Under the pieces are notes generated by a model. It was given only the letters and a program-made list of their open reading frames with translations. It made no database searches and was not told where the DNA came from. From positions 1 through 21,394 of IMG/VR virus record IMGVR_UViG_3300013094_000329: a stretch of DNA of 21,394 nucleotides. The stretch is one strand, 5' to 3'. This stretch comes from a virus. The number at the start of each line of letters is the position of its first letter. Position 1 is the first letter of the stretch. Made by a program: the position numbers and the translations under genes. This document shows, in pieces, positions 1-8,630 of the stretch.

Positions 1-104
1 TAGATCTCTTTGTGCTCTTCGCCGTAACGTGCATACTCTAAACCGAACAATGCGTTCAAGCCTGGGAGCAGCTCTTTCAATAGTTGTGCGCGTGAAATAG
101 CCAT
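1..104 (-). CDS. Putative major capsid protein, N-terminus only (cut by window edge)
   Basis: Only the first 34 residues are present; the gene runs off the left edge. They begin MAISRAQLLKELLPGLNALF and continue with an aromatic, charged stretch. From memory this opening resembles major capsid proteins of uncultured aquatic phages, and its place downstream of portal and scaffold is where a capsid gene is expected. The start is supported by AGGAG seven bases upstream. The stop codon of the preceding 299-residue gene forms part of that ribosome binding site (TAAGGAG), so the two genes are tightly coupled. The call rests on position plus remembered similarity of a short stretch; another head protein is possible. 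Confidence 0.6.
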   Translation of the reverse strand, partial: MAISRAQLLKELLPGLNALFGLEYARYGEEHKEI

Positions 105-116
105 TTAGATTACTCC

Positions 117-1016
117 TTAGATTGAGGCATTAGGTGTATTGTTGTAATACTCATGTAAACCGAAGTTGATTTTCACCAATACTTCAGGATAGCAAGTAAA
201 CACAACAGTAGCGTTTGCTGGAATAGAGCTAACTGCTCCGCCTGGGGCTGCATTTAATGTTACGCTGGTACCACTTGTATAAGCAGAAGCAACATAAGAA
301 CCAGAGAAAGCAACAAATCCATTAGAGTCAAGGTAGCCAACTTCAGTACCAATTGGAATACTAGTATATCCAGAAGCAAAAGAAGTAATAGCAGAAGCTA
401 AAGTTAGCGTTGTGCTAGTACATGCTGTACCACCGTTAGTACCAGAAGTAGCAACAGCTGTATCACGAGCCAAGTCAATAACACGCAAAGGCATTGCTGT
501 GTTAGAAGCGCTTGGTAATGATGCAGATGTCAATGCAGCGTTCTTAGAGTTACCTGTAGCGGTAGAACCAGCCAAGTTAGAAACTGACAAGTTTTGACCG
601 ATAAACGCAGTAGAAGCAGATGCGATTGTTGTTCCGCCTTGTGAGCTTACAACAGCTGTTCTGAACACTGTATCAGGATCGTCTGTAACAACAGCAAACG
701 CGTCACCAGCAAGAGTACCACCGGGCCAGTATTGGCTAAATAGTTTTTGCTTAGTTGTTGGGTTTGTGTAAGAACAGCCAAGGAAAATACCAACCATACC
801 ATAACCAGCACCACCGGTAGTGCTTCCAGCACCGGTAGTAACAGTCATACGTGTGACGGTACCAGTCAAAGAGATATTAACAAAGTCACCATAATAGATG
901 TTTGTTGCATATCCATACTGGATAGGAATTTGACGAGTAGAACCCGCAAACACCTGTCCACCAATCAGATTGATTGGCTTCAGCCCGTAAGGGGCAGATA
1001 CTTGAGGAAAAGCCAT
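117..1016 (-). CDS. Virion structural protein, possibly capsid decoration or head-associated
   Basis: A 299-residue protein rich in Ser, Thr, Gly, Ala and Val, with few charges, as is common for beta-rich virion proteins. The N-terminus carries a PYGLKPIN motif. A mid-region motif reads GIFLGCSYTN, followed by QYWPGG and a VTDDPDTVF stretch. From memory, this arrangement recurs in capsid-associated proteins of other phages encoded beside the major capsid gene. No signal peptide or membrane segment is seen. The start has GGAGAT upstream. It lies 12 bases before the putative capsid gene and 13 bases after the 154-residue gene. A decoration protein, head fibre or minor capsid protein would all fit; the sequence does not decide between them. 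Confidence 0.75.
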   Translation of the reverse strand: MAFPQVSAPYGLKPINLIGGQVFAGSTRQIPIQYGYATNIYYGDFVNISLTGTVTRMTVTTGAGSTTGGAGYGMVGIFLGCSYTNPTTKQKLFSQYWPGGTLAGDAFAVVTDDPDTVFRTAVVSSQGGTTIASASTAFIGQNLSVSNLAGSTATGNSKNAALTSASLPSASNTAMPLRVIDLARDTAVATSGTNGGTACTSTTLTLASAITSFASGYTSIPIGTEVGYLDSNGFVAFSGSYVASAYTSGTSVTLNAAPGGAVSSIPANATVVFTCYPEVLVKINFGLHEYYNNTPNASI

Positions 1017-1029
1017 TTAAATCTCCAAA

Positions 1030-1494
1030 TTAAAAAGAACCTTTTCCAAAGGTCGTCGCAGACTTTCTCTCGTTAAAGATTGGCATACGAGGATCACTTT
1101 GGCGCATTAAATTGTTATCTACTGCTTGAGACTGAGCATGTGTTTGCTTTGCATAAAATTCATTAGCTTGGCGAACAAATTCTTCAGGAGTCTTACAAAG
1201 TAACAATCCGTCAATCTCAATACCGTCTTTAAAACGACTATCAGGATCAACTAGCAGTTTAAATTGTGGTTGCTCCGCGATGCCTACAGGTTCCCAACCT
1301 TCACGGAATCTACTAGAGATATTCTTGGGATCTGATTTACCGAGAGAAGCTACCCTAATCCATCTGTACGCGTAACCAGGCTGCTTATCGGGCTCTGGAA
1401 GTAATTCTGGTTGCTGCCACTGCTTAGGGCGCTCCTGAAGATTCCTAGATTCCATTTCACGCGTTAATCTATTTTTTTCTGCTGTTTGAGTCAT
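1030..1494 (-). CDS. Conserved head-module protein of unknown function (154 aa)
   Basis: I start this at the ATG at 1494 (MTQTAEKNRLTREM). An upstream ATG at 1536 in the same frame would overlap the scaffold gene by 38 bases, whereas 1494 lies only four bases after the scaffold stop. The protein is hydrophilic. It has a charged N-terminal helix, then YRWIRVASLG and a REGWEPV motif, then DGIEIDGLLLCKTPEEF, and a C-terminus with NNLMRQSDPRMP and an FGKGSF end. It has no membrane segment and no recognised catalytic motif. Its position between scaffold and capsid genes suggests a head assembly or minor virion role. That is inference from gene order only. Confidence 0.75.
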   Translation of the reverse strand: MTQTAEKNRLTREMESRNLQERPKQWQQPELLPEPDKQPGYAYRWIRVASLGKSDPKNISSRFREGWEPVGIAEQPQFKLLVDPDSRFKDGIEIDGLLLCKTPEEFVRQANEFYAKQTHAQSQAVDNNLMRQSDPRMPIFNERKSATTFGKGSF

Positions 1495-1498
1495 TTTG

Positions 1499-2467
1499 TT
1501 ACCCCAATTTAACTTGTTCGCGAGCATATTGCTCATTGGTTAGTCCGAGTTTTTTAGCTAAAGCTTGTTGTGTTTTTGTAAGCGTGACTTGCTTTGGAGC
1601 AGTACTTCGCTTGGCAGACGCAACCACTGGACTGGATTTTGTTCGAGTAGGTTTAGTTTCCTCCTCGATTTGGACATTGAGGCCGAATTCTTCTGGGAAC
1701 CGACGTCTTACTTCCTTGTCAATACTGTTGAAATATTCATCAGTACCAATATAAGCCCCGCCATATTTTTCGGCTAGTTCTTCATGAACGCCTCTGGCGT
1801 AACTACTCATACTTTTCTTTTTAGGATCTGTAAACCAGGGGTTTCTGGACACCCAGGATGCGACCTTTGGATCCATCTGTTGTTGTGCAACAGGTGGTGT
1901 ATGGGTAGTTTGTACACTATTTTCATTAGTTTGTACAGTAGGTTTAAAGTTTTTTACTTTATCTAACTTCAGTTGAGCCCTAATTAGCTCTTGTTGAGCC
2001 TCTAAAAGCTTGTCACTGTCGCCAGAATCATACGCTTCTTTGTAGTTGCGTTTGGCAAGATCAACTTCTGATTCAGCTGAAGTTTTATAGGTGGAAATAA
2101 GTTCTTTCTCACCTTCTTGCATGACATTTTTCAAGCGCTTATTCTCATCTAGCACTCGTTGAGCCATCGCTAAAGCTTCTTGTTGCTCACGATACGCGGC
2201 TTCTTTAGCTCTACGCTCGTCATGCCAAGCCTTCTTGTATTGCTTGAACTTTTGCTTTACGTTTTGAGAATAGTCTTCGGCTTCATCTGCCGTCTCTAAT
2301 TCTTCCTTAATCTTTTCAGGAAGAGGTTCGACATGTTGGTCTTCGGCGGGAGTGTCGTCAACAATCTTGACTTCGACTGGTTCATCGCCTTCAAACTTAA
2401 TATCTATTTCTTCTTCTGCGGGTTTATTTTTAGACTCTATTTCGTCTGGAAATTGAAATGATTGCAT
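1499..2467 (-). CDS. Putative capsid scaffolding protein
   Basis: A 322-residue protein with the profile of a phage scaffold. The N-terminal 70 residues are very acidic (many Glu and Asp). A long charged coiled-coil stretch follows at about residues 75-175, rich in Lys, Glu, Gln and Ala. Next comes a more ordered region with WVSRNPWFTD near residue 208 and an EKYGGAYIGTDEYF motif. The C-terminus is basic (SSPVVASAKRS, KQVTLTKTQQ), as expected for a tail that binds the capsid shell. It has no cysteine and no membrane segment. A strong AAGGAGG lies upstream of the ATG. Gene order portal, co-chaperonin, scaffold, capsid supports the role. No protease domain is visible. Confidence 0.75.
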   Translation of the reverse strand: MQSFQFPDEIESKNKPAEEEIDIKFEGDEPVEVKIVDDTPAEDQHVEPLPEKIKEELETADEAEDYSQNVKQKFKQYKKAWHDERRAKEAAYREQQEALAMAQRVLDENKRLKNVMQEGEKELISTYKTSAESEVDLAKRNYKEAYDSGDSDKLLEAQQELIRAQLKLDKVKNFKPTVQTNENSVQTTHTPPVAQQQMDPKVASWVSRNPWFTDPKKKSMSSYARGVHEELAEKYGGAYIGTDEYFNSIDKEVRRRFPEEFGLNVQIEEETKPTRTKSSPVVASAKRSTAPKQVTLTKTQQALAKKLGLTNEQYAREQVKLG

Positions 2468-2479
2468 GTTCGTTCCTCC

Positions 2480-2890
2480 TTAAGGACGATAAATTCCGCG
2501 TGGGTCTTCAACTACACCCTCGACAGAATCTTCATTGATCATACGGAATTCTCTTCCGTGGATTACCATTCTTGAGCCAGCGTTTGGTCTCACAAGAATA
2601 AAGTCTCCAACTGCGCACCAAGGTCCAGATGGATATCTTGTTTTATCGGTATAGCAGTCTGGTCCCATAGCCACTACGAATAAAACTGTGGTTAGCAATT
2701 CTTCATTCTTAATGGTTTCATCGGATTTGACAATACCGCTTGAGTACTCTTTCTCCTTTTCTGGAATTGCGCACAGTATTTTCCAACCTGCGGGCTTGGG
2801 CAATTGTGTTGCCTTTTGCTCTTGGGTTTTGTCCAATATATTGGACAAGTCTACCGCTTGCGTTAAATCAACCACGTTTGTATCAGTCAT
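2480..2890 (-). CDS. GroES-like (Cpn10) co-chaperonin
   Basis: A 136-residue protein. After a 30-residue leader it follows the GroES fold pattern: GWKILCAIPEKEKEYSSGIV (residues 35-54) matches the first strand and the mobile loop that contacts GroEL, with SGIV in place of GGIVL. VLFVVAMGPD matches the VVAVGPG strand. WCAVGDFILVRPNAG matches the VGDxVLFxxYAG strand. HGREFRMINEDSVEGVVED matches the end of the barrel (DGEEYLIMREDDILAVIE). Phage GroES analogues such as T4 gp31 let the host GroEL fold the capsid protein, which agrees with its position in the head operon. The gene overlaps the 67-residue gene by eight bases (ATGACTGA). The 30-residue leader and an 11-residue insert near residue 85 are unlike host GroES. 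Confidence 0.8.
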   Translation of the reverse strand: MTDTNVVDLTQAVDLSNILDKTQEQKATQLPKPAGWKILCAIPEKEKEYSSGIVKSDETIKNEELLTTVLFVVAMGPDCYTDKTRYPSGPWCAVGDFILVRPNAGSRMVIHGREFRMINEDSVEGVVEDPRGIYRP

Positions 2891-3086
2891 CTGATTCCTC
2901 TATTTGTTTTGTCAGGTCTGTGATGTATCTGCGCACGGTGAGCAGACCTGTAATTTCCCCACACATTGCACAGTATTCGGCATAGTCCTTGGCTGATCTA
3001 GAGCCAAGGGCTTCTTCAAGTTGTCTAACCTTTTCGTCGATTTTTTGAGCGACTAATTCGGTCAGTTTTGAGGTTTCATAGCTCAT
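2883..3086 (-). CDS. Small helical protein in head operon, unknown function (67 aa)
   Basis: A 67-residue, mostly helical protein: SKLTELVAQKIDEKVRQLEE is amphipathic and suits a coiled coil. A CAMCGEITG segment with two close cysteines lies near residue 40, and the end is acidic. It has no membrane segment. It starts inside the portal stop (ATGA, four-base overlap) and ends inside the start of the co-chaperonin gene (eight-base overlap), so it is clearly a gene of this operon. A role in head assembly is possible from context, but nothing in the sequence identifies it. Confidence 0.75.
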   Translation of the reverse strand: MSYETSKLTELVAQKIDEKVRQLEEALGSRSAKDYAEYCAMCGEITGLLTVRRYITDLTKQIEESDD

Positions 3087-5710
3087 TTATTACCTTTTTT
3101 AGCGTTATTTTGTTGTTTTTGGGCCATTTGGGACTGTTTTTCAGCCTGCATTCTGGCTGTTTCTGCCTGTTTTTCTGCTTGTAAACGACCTGTTTCAGCC
3201 TGTATTTGTGCGTTCATCATCTGCGCATGGGTCTGATTTCTTGACATTTCAGCCTGATTTTGAAGCATAGTCATGTGTTTTTGGATATCTACAGACGCTT
3301 TAAAGCCTTCAACTTCCTTTTGGTGCTGTGCTTGCTGATGAACTGTGGCTGCTTGTATTGCAAGTTTTGCCCCTTCTGTCTTCTCGTTTGACTGAACTCT
3401 TGCTGCTTCAATCTGCAACTGTTGTGCTTTAAGTTGGGCATCAGATTGATCTTTCTGAGCCTTGCGTTGCAAGTCTTGTTGCTTAATCTGTAACTCTTGT
3501 TGTTGGAGTTGAATAAGCGGGTCTTGGGCTTGTTGTTGATTCTGTTGTTGTTGAGCTTGTTGTTGGTGTTGCTGTAGCAGTTTTTGTGCTGCTTGAGCCG
3601 CCATTTGAGATACTTTGACTTCCATTTCTGGAGACATATTCTCATCTTCATCAGGTTTTTCGTTGTATGCGGGTAATGTTGTACCCATAGTTTGCTCAAG
3701 TTCTTTGCGATACTCCATGCCCAAATGTTCTGTAATGTGGGCTGACATTGTTGCCATCAACTGTTGTGCAAGTTGTGGGTTCATGCCAATAATCTGCTGG
3801 ATATGTGGGTCTTGCATTGCTGACATATGGACCGCTATGTGAGCCTTATGGTCTTGATATTGAAACGCTTTGACCGGCTTGTTACGCAATATATCTTGGT
3901 TTTCAGATACAGGATCACGTGGTTTAATATCATCTTCCATCGGCACAAGCTTCTGGTAATTCTTAATGCCAATCACTTCTAACATCTGACGATGTAATAG
4001 CGGAAGATCATATATCTGTGGTGCTGTTTGTGCTAGTTGTAGTGCAGCTTGATACTGAACAACTTTTTGAGCCATAGTTGCCGCATTTGGATCACTGACT
4101 GGGATGATGTTGACCATCTCATAGTCTTGTCTCTTAGCACGGCGATTGCCTGAGTCTGGATCGTAGTCATACTCGTCTGTACAGTTCTCAGCTATGATTT
4201 CCTTTAGCAACTCGAACTCTTGACGCATTGCATAATGTATTCTGGCTTGAACAGCAGACATTGCCTTAAGAGTTCTCTCAAGGATAGCAAGCGTAGTTCC
4301 TACAGGAGAAGCCGCAGACATATCACTTACTTGTAGATCAGCTGCGCCAGCAAACTTTCTACCTTCTTCAATGATACTATTAAATAACGTAAAGAGGACT
4401 TGGCTTGGCTCTTTGTATGGCAACGGCATGATATTATCGCGCATGCTACCTGACGGTACATCTACGTCACGGAACTCTCCAGGTGCTATAGGTGTATCAT
4501 CACCTTTCGTGCGCAAGCCTCTAGTTTTGAAGCCCCCAGGCAAGTTAGATAATGTACCAGCGTCCACAAGCTGACGAAGAATGCTAGTACCAGACTTAGC
4601 AAAAGCGCCAATAAGATGTATAAGTCCAAAAGCATAAAAACCAAACCCTGGAATATAAGGGTAATGAACAAAATGCTTACGTTTTTTATAAAGCTTATTA
4701 CCTTTCTTCCAGTTTCTTCTGATCCCGAGTACATTGGCTGTTCCTTTGTCTATAGTAATAATGTAAGGCAATGCTAAACCTGTTGGTTCGCCTTCATCGT
4801 CAACGTGCTCAAACCCTGGTAAGTCCCACTCTACCTGCATCTCAAGTAGTTTGTATCTATTATCTGTCTCAGCTCTGAAGCCTAATTTCTCAGCAATTTT
4901 TTTCTCAACTTCATCAAGAACATTGCTTGGTTCACCAAGATCTATATCTCTATAAAACCCAGAGTGAATGAGTCTCTTCATCTCATTCTCAGTCTTTCTC
5001 ATCACGTGGGTAATACGTTCTGCACTCTCAAGGTCTGACGCGCCGTACGGGACAACTACATCTTCTGCAGGCACATAGACTGATGTCTGTCTATCAAGAT
5101 CAGGGTCTTCATATACTTTCTTAAACGCATTACCTGATAGTCCCAAACCCCATAACATGCGCTCATGCTCAGGTCTATATTCTTTCATCACCTCAGTGAT
5201 CTCATAGTTCATATCATCATGAACACGTTCTGCTGCTTCTTTTTTATCAGGTGTCTCTTTACCTATGATTGCCGTCTTGACAGGTCCCGCTGCAGGGAAC
5301 GTCTCCATCATTGTCTCAGCTTGAAACTTCACAAGTGCTTCTGCAAGAAGTGGGTGAAACACGCCACACGCACCAGGCCAAGGCTCTATTCTTTCCTCTA
5401 TCTTTAACCCAAGAAGTTCTAATCCATCAGTATAAGTTTGTATCCATTCTTTACGTGAACCAAGGTCTGCTTCATAGTCGCTGATAAGTTCAGACGCTAT
5501 TTTTAATAGCTCTCCTTCATTCATGTACTCAGCTAAATTATCATCAAATCCTTCTTCGTTTTGATCGGCTTTCTCCATGTGCATTGCAAAGCCAGGACCC
5601 TCAATATCTACTGCTTCTGGATCTTCAATATGAATTTCAAGAGGTTCTTCACCTTCACCTAATTGATCTAGCCCTTGTGGGATTTGATATAGCGCTTTAT
5701 CTATAGCCAT
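3083..5710 (-). CDS. Portal protein (P22-type, with long Gln-rich C-terminus)
   Basis: An 875-residue protein placed after the terminase, forming the dodecameric ring through which DNA enters the head. The first 60 residues are acidic. The core follows: WPGACGVFHPLLAEALVKFQ (about 109-128), a motif typical of long portal proteins, then AETMMETFPAAGP, LSGNAFKKVYEDP, EDVVVPYGA, and a TRGLRTKGDD to DVPSGSMRDN loop region. The QARIHYAMRQEFELL helix comes before the C-terminal part. From about residue 670 to the end the protein is extremely Gln-rich and predicted as a long coiled coil, like a portal barrel but longer than usual. AAGGA precedes the start. The stop overlaps the next gene (ATGA). Exact family assignment needs a profile search. 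Confidence 0.88.
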   Translation of the reverse strand: MAIDKALYQIPQGLDQLGEGEEPLEIHIEDPEAVDIEGPGFAMHMEKADQNEEGFDDNLAEYMNEGELLKIASELISDYEADLGSRKEWIQTYTDGLELLGLKIEERIEPWPGACGVFHPLLAEALVKFQAETMMETFPAAGPVKTAIIGKETPDKKEAAERVHDDMNYEITEVMKEYRPEHERMLWGLGLSGNAFKKVYEDPDLDRQTSVYVPAEDVVVPYGASDLESAERITHVMRKTENEMKRLIHSGFYRDIDLGEPSNVLDEVEKKIAEKLGFRAETDNRYKLLEMQVEWDLPGFEHVDDEGEPTGLALPYIITIDKGTANVLGIRRNWKKGNKLYKKRKHFVHYPYIPGFGFYAFGLIHLIGAFAKSGTSILRQLVDAGTLSNLPGGFKTRGLRTKGDDTPIAPGEFRDVDVPSGSMRDNIMPLPYKEPSQVLFTLFNSIIEEGRKFAGAADLQVSDMSAASPVGTTLAILERTLKAMSAVQARIHYAMRQEFELLKEIIAENCTDEYDYDPDSGNRRAKRQDYEMVNIIPVSDPNAATMAQKVVQYQAALQLAQTAPQIYDLPLLHRQMLEVIGIKNYQKLVPMEDDIKPRDPVSENQDILRNKPVKAFQYQDHKAHIAVHMSAMQDPHIQQIIGMNPQLAQQLMATMSAHITEHLGMEYRKELEQTMGTTLPAYNEKPDEDENMSPEMEVKVSQMAAQAAQKLLQQHQQQAQQQQNQQQAQDPLIQLQQQELQIKQQDLQRKAQKDQSDAQLKAQQLQIEAARVQSNEKTEGAKLAIQAATVHQQAQHQKEVEGFKASVDIQKHMTMLQNQAEMSRNQTHAQMMNAQIQAETGRLQAEKQAETARMQAEKQSQMAQKQQNNAKKGNK

Positions 5711-5719
5711 TTTGTATCC

Positions 5720-6517
5720 TTAAATAATTTTATAGTTGCCTTGCAACGGTTTATCTATCATGCCACCCTTTTTATTTTGTACTACCGTATCCATGGGTGA
5801 TGCTTGTGCGAGTTGAATATCTGATTCTGGTTCTAATTCTGGACTTACTTGTGATATTGATTTTACTTGTGGCGCTGGTTTTGCTGACGGCACATATCCT
5901 AGTTTATCTTGAATAAATTGTTTAAGTTCTTGATTTTTTGGATGATCTACTACATCCAATGCTTTATTAACTCTTTGGTTATAGTTCCTTGCTGCTTCCC
6001 CTTTACCATTCCAAACTTCAAAAACAGGTTTATTTAAACGAGCCGCAACTTGATGTTTATCTAAAATTGCCGCAGGAAAACCCGCTGCATATGGATCAAA
6101 TCCTTGTTTGACCAACGCTTTATAAACATTCACTGCGTGTTTATTATTTTCATCAAAGTCATTAAAACCAAAATTAGAACGACCTTCTTCTAATGCCATA
6201 GCTGTTAGCTTATTAGGATGCATCATAGGTACACCGAATTGTTTATTAGCTACTTTATAGGCATCTAGTAGTTTACCCATTGTTTCTTTGTCATATCCCG
6301 TATCTAACGTCTCTACACCGTCTTTTGTTTTACGCGATACACGCCGTGCCGGTATGTAATTGTCTTTAGTTATTTCTTTGGTATCAGGTAAATAGTATTC
6401 GGGAGATTTAAGGTTCAACCCTTTTTTAGCTGCGTATTTATAAGACGCTGCATGTAATTCAGGCGCAGTTCCAGGTGGGTAATATCCGCCATGGATTGAG
6501 TACACTCTTTCATCCAT
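5720..6517 (-). CDS. Protein with possible lysozyme-like domain, between terminase and portal
   Basis: A 265-residue protein, mostly hydrophilic, without signal peptide. The central part (about 95-185) has features seen in lysozyme-like muramidases and transglycosylases: a Glu-Glu pair in TAMALEEGRSNFGF (residues 105-118) and, near residue 168, VWNGKGEAARNYNQRV, similar to the NG/YxxxV end of such folds. This is a tentative reading. The C-terminus ends with a GGMIDKPLQGNYKII segment; from memory, similar Gly-Gly-Met...Lys-Pro-Leu tails occur on other phage virion proteins. The large terminase stop overlaps the AAGGA binding site here, so the genes are coupled. It could be a cell-wall enzyme carried in the virion or a structural protein with an inactive fold. 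Confidence 0.7.
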   Translation of the reverse strand: MDERVYSIHGGYYPPGTAPELHAASYKYAAKKGLNLKSPEYYLPDTKEITKDNYIPARRVSRKTKDGVETLDTGYDKETMGKLLDAYKVANKQFGVPMMHPNKLTAMALEEGRSNFGFNDFDENNKHAVNVYKALVKQGFDPYAAGFPAAILDKHQVAARLNKPVFEVWNGKGEAARNYNQRVNKALDVVDHPKNQELKQFIQDKLGYVPSAKPAPQVKSISQVSPELEPESDIQLAQASPMDTVVQNKKGGMIDKPLQGNYKII

Positions 6518-6525
6518 ATCATTCC

Positions 6526-8046
6526 TTAATAGTATGCGGGCCTCTTGCGATATTGACGCAAAAAGGTATCGTCCGGTTCATCGTTGGGTAGGCGAAGGAA
6601 TCCCCCTTGCCTAAATCTGAGGAGCGCGAGTGTTGTAGAGTCCACCAAGTCGTCGTTTGCCCCGCTTGGGAAGTCGTTACATTCTTCAATTACTTCTTTT
6701 GCCCATCTGCGGTCTGGTGCCCACACTATGCCTGAAGCAAATAAATCTGATACTGCATTAACTCGTGCAATTTTATCCTGTCCTTTACCTGGAGTAAACT
6801 CCCCTACCGGGACGCCCATCCGTCTAAATTCTTGATACAAAGCCGACCCGTTTGATTTCTTCTCAACCATAAACGCATCAGGTTGCCACTCTTTATATTC
6901 TTCTAGTACCAGCTTTTTAAGTTCTGGATACTCCATACGTTTCTTTATCGCATTGAGCAGTATGATTGCGAAGTTATTTGTCTCTTCGTTATAAAACACG
7001 CCCCAAGTTGTGAGTGCGTTAAAGTCTGCTCTGTTATTTGTTTCTTGCGCCGCATCAAGAGACATGATGGTAAATTCACACATTGGCGGATGGTCTTTAT
7101 CCCATATCTTCCACCATTCTCTTTTTATAAGTGCGCCCTCTTCACTCACAGGATTTTGCATGTACTGCGCATTCCAGTAGCGAATATCTAATGCAGCTTT
7201 CTTCGCATACAACTCTTCTACGGGCCAAAACTCAGGCCACAATGCTTGACCATCTTCTTTGATTGCAGGGAACTCAACTACTTCCCACTTATCAACTTGA
7301 TCATCTTTATCCATTTGACTAACGATCTGTCCAGTTAAATCTAACTTAGACCACCGAGTCATCACGACCACAATAGCACCTCCAGGCATAAGACGCTGCA
7401 AAGGGCCAGACTGAAACCACTCCCAAGCAGGAAGAAATACTTCAGGTTTCCCAGTCTTGGCTTCTTGCTCCGAATGTGGGTCATCAATAATAAAAAGGTC
7501 TGCGCCTCGACCAGCCAAAGCACCGCCAACACCGATAGCAAAGTATTCACCATTGAAGTTTGTCCCCCATCGTGACGCCGATTTACTATCAGCTTGTAAT
7601 TCTATTTGCGGAAAAATATCCTTATATGAATCTGAACCCACAAGATTACGCACTCGACGACCAAAGTTGACTGCCAGATCAGCAGTGTGCGACGCCATAA
7701 TAACCTTCTTTTGCGGGTACTTACCGAGGAACCATGCGGGTGCAAGATAGGAAATGAGCTCAGACTTACCGTGTCTTGGCGCAATATTAACGATAACACG
7801 CTTGCTCTTTCCTGCTGCGATATCTTCAAATATCTGAGCGAGTTTAAGATGGTGTGGGCCAACTTTGTAGCCAGGATATACATGCTTAACAAAATCCAGA
7901 AAAGAGTCCTTTCCAACAGATTGAGTAATTTGTATTTGATATTGGCGTAGTAACTCAAGAGTCTTCCTTTTTTGTTTATCAGGCATCGTCGGCAATGCCT
8001 GACGAATTTTGAATAGTTGCTCCGGAGTTATATTAATTGCCGTCAT
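6526..8046 (-). CDS. Terminase large subunit
   Basis: A 506-residue DNA packaging motor, the usual size. The N-terminal ATPase domain shows an early HHLKL segment (65-69), the Walker A motif IAPRHGKSEL (88-97), a Walker B LFIIDDPHSE (184-193) and the VVVMTRWSKLD coupling region (226-236). The C-terminal RNase H-like nuclease domain shows the expected acidic residues: MSLDAAQE (Asp331), DAFMVEKKSNG (Glu395) and GANDDLVDSTTLAL (Asp466 and Asp469 region). It cuts concatemers and pumps DNA through the portal encoded downstream. Its start lies inside the end of the preceding gene (14-base overlap), a common arrangement for small and large terminase genes. All key motifs look intact. Confidence 0.95.
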   Translation of the reverse strand: MTAINITPEQLFKIRQALPTMPDKQKRKTLELLRQYQIQITQSVGKDSFLDFVKHVYPGYKVGPHHLKLAQIFEDIAAGKSKRVIVNIAPRHGKSELISYLAPAWFLGKYPQKKVIMASHTADLAVNFGRRVRNLVGSDSYKDIFPQIELQADSKSASRWGTNFNGEYFAIGVGGALAGRGADLFIIDDPHSEQEAKTGKPEVFLPAWEWFQSGPLQRLMPGGAIVVVMTRWSKLDLTGQIVSQMDKDDQVDKWEVVEFPAIKEDGQALWPEFWPVEELYAKKAALDIRYWNAQYMQNPVSEEGALIKREWWKIWDKDHPPMCEFTIMSLDAAQETNNRADFNALTTWGVFYNEETNNFAIILLNAIKKRMEYPELKKLVLEEYKEWQPDAFMVEKKSNGSALYQEFRRMGVPVGEFTPGKGQDKIARVNAVSDLFASGIVWAPDRRWAKEVIEECNDFPSGANDDLVDSTTLALLRFRQGGFLRLPNDEPDDTFLRQYRKRPAYY

Positions 8047-8593
8047 TTACGATCTGCTTAGCTTCGACGTCAATAACTTTTGTTTCGATACTCTCTAATG
8101 TCTGTAAAAGTTCTTTCTCAACTTCTTCCATCGTTTGATGTTTAACAGTCATTTCACTACGTTTCTTAAATGCATCGACACCGTCTATCTCACCTAGTTT
8201 AGATAGGGCAGCTACGCGTATCTTTGCATCTCGTGCATTCTCAACTTCCATAACAAGTTTGTTGACCACGTACATTTTTAAATCTGCAAGGTCATCTACG
8301 ATTGCAACATTAGTCTGTGCAACCATGCCTGCAAGGAATGCAAGTGTTTCGTTTCCGTACTTAGAAAAGTCTGGTCGATGATGAGGATCTTCCATCATCT
8401 GTTTTGCTATTTGCTTGGCGGTATCTACATCGCCTTGATTTGGTACGAGAGGATTCCCAGTGAGATCAGACATGAGCTTTATAACATTGGCTCGCATCTC
8501 TAATTCTTGTGCAGGAGATAATTCAGGGAAGGCTTCCGCTGCGCTGCTGGGCAACGGTATATTTTCTTCTATCGGAGGGATTATCTCATCCAT
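8033..8593 (-). CDS. Putative terminase small subunit
   Basis: A 186-residue, acidic, largely helical protein immediately upstream of and overlapping the large terminase gene. The N-terminal 30 residues are Pro- and Glu-rich and probably disordered. The middle holds helices (ELEMRANVIKLMSDLTG, VDTAKQIAKQMM). Next comes DAKIRVAALSKLGEIDGVDAF, which resembles the repeated helical segment of small terminase proteins. The C-terminus (EEVEKELLQTLESIET) suits a coiled coil. No clear helix-turn-helix could be assigned by eye, so the DNA-binding part is not proven. It is the first gene of the minus-strand operon. A weak AAAGG precedes the ATG. The call comes mainly from gene order and size. Confidence 0.7.
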   Translation of the reverse strand: MDEIIPPIEENIPLPSSAAEAFPELSPAQELEMRANVIKLMSDLTGNPLVPNQGDVDTAKQIAKQMMEDPHHRPDFSKYGNETLAFLAGMVAQTNVAIVDDLADLKMYVVNKLVMEVENARDAKIRVAALSKLGEIDGVDAFKKRSEMTVKHQTMEEVEKELLQTLESIETKVIDVEAKQIVNDGN

Positions 8594-8624
8594 GTCTACC
8601 TTTGTTGATTAGTAGTTGAATCGG

Positions 8625-8630
8625 ATTATA
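8625..8630 (-). promoter_or_regulatory. Candidate -10 element of the head operon promoter
   Basis: Read on the minus strand this is a perfect TATAAT, inside TTTTACTATATAATCC, 31 bases before the small terminase ATG. The hexamer 17 bases upstream (TCGCAG) is a poor -35 match, so an activator may be needed. The initiation site would fall near 8618. Confidence 0.45.

Noticed and set aside
3289-3699. Minus-strand frame of 136 codons inside the portal gene
   Set aside because: A shadow frame of the Gln-rich portal tail; low-complexity repeats keep the alternate frame open.
7457-7950. Plus-strand frames opposite the large terminase gene
   Set aside because: They lie antisense to strongly conserved ATPase motifs and have no binding sites or own promoters.
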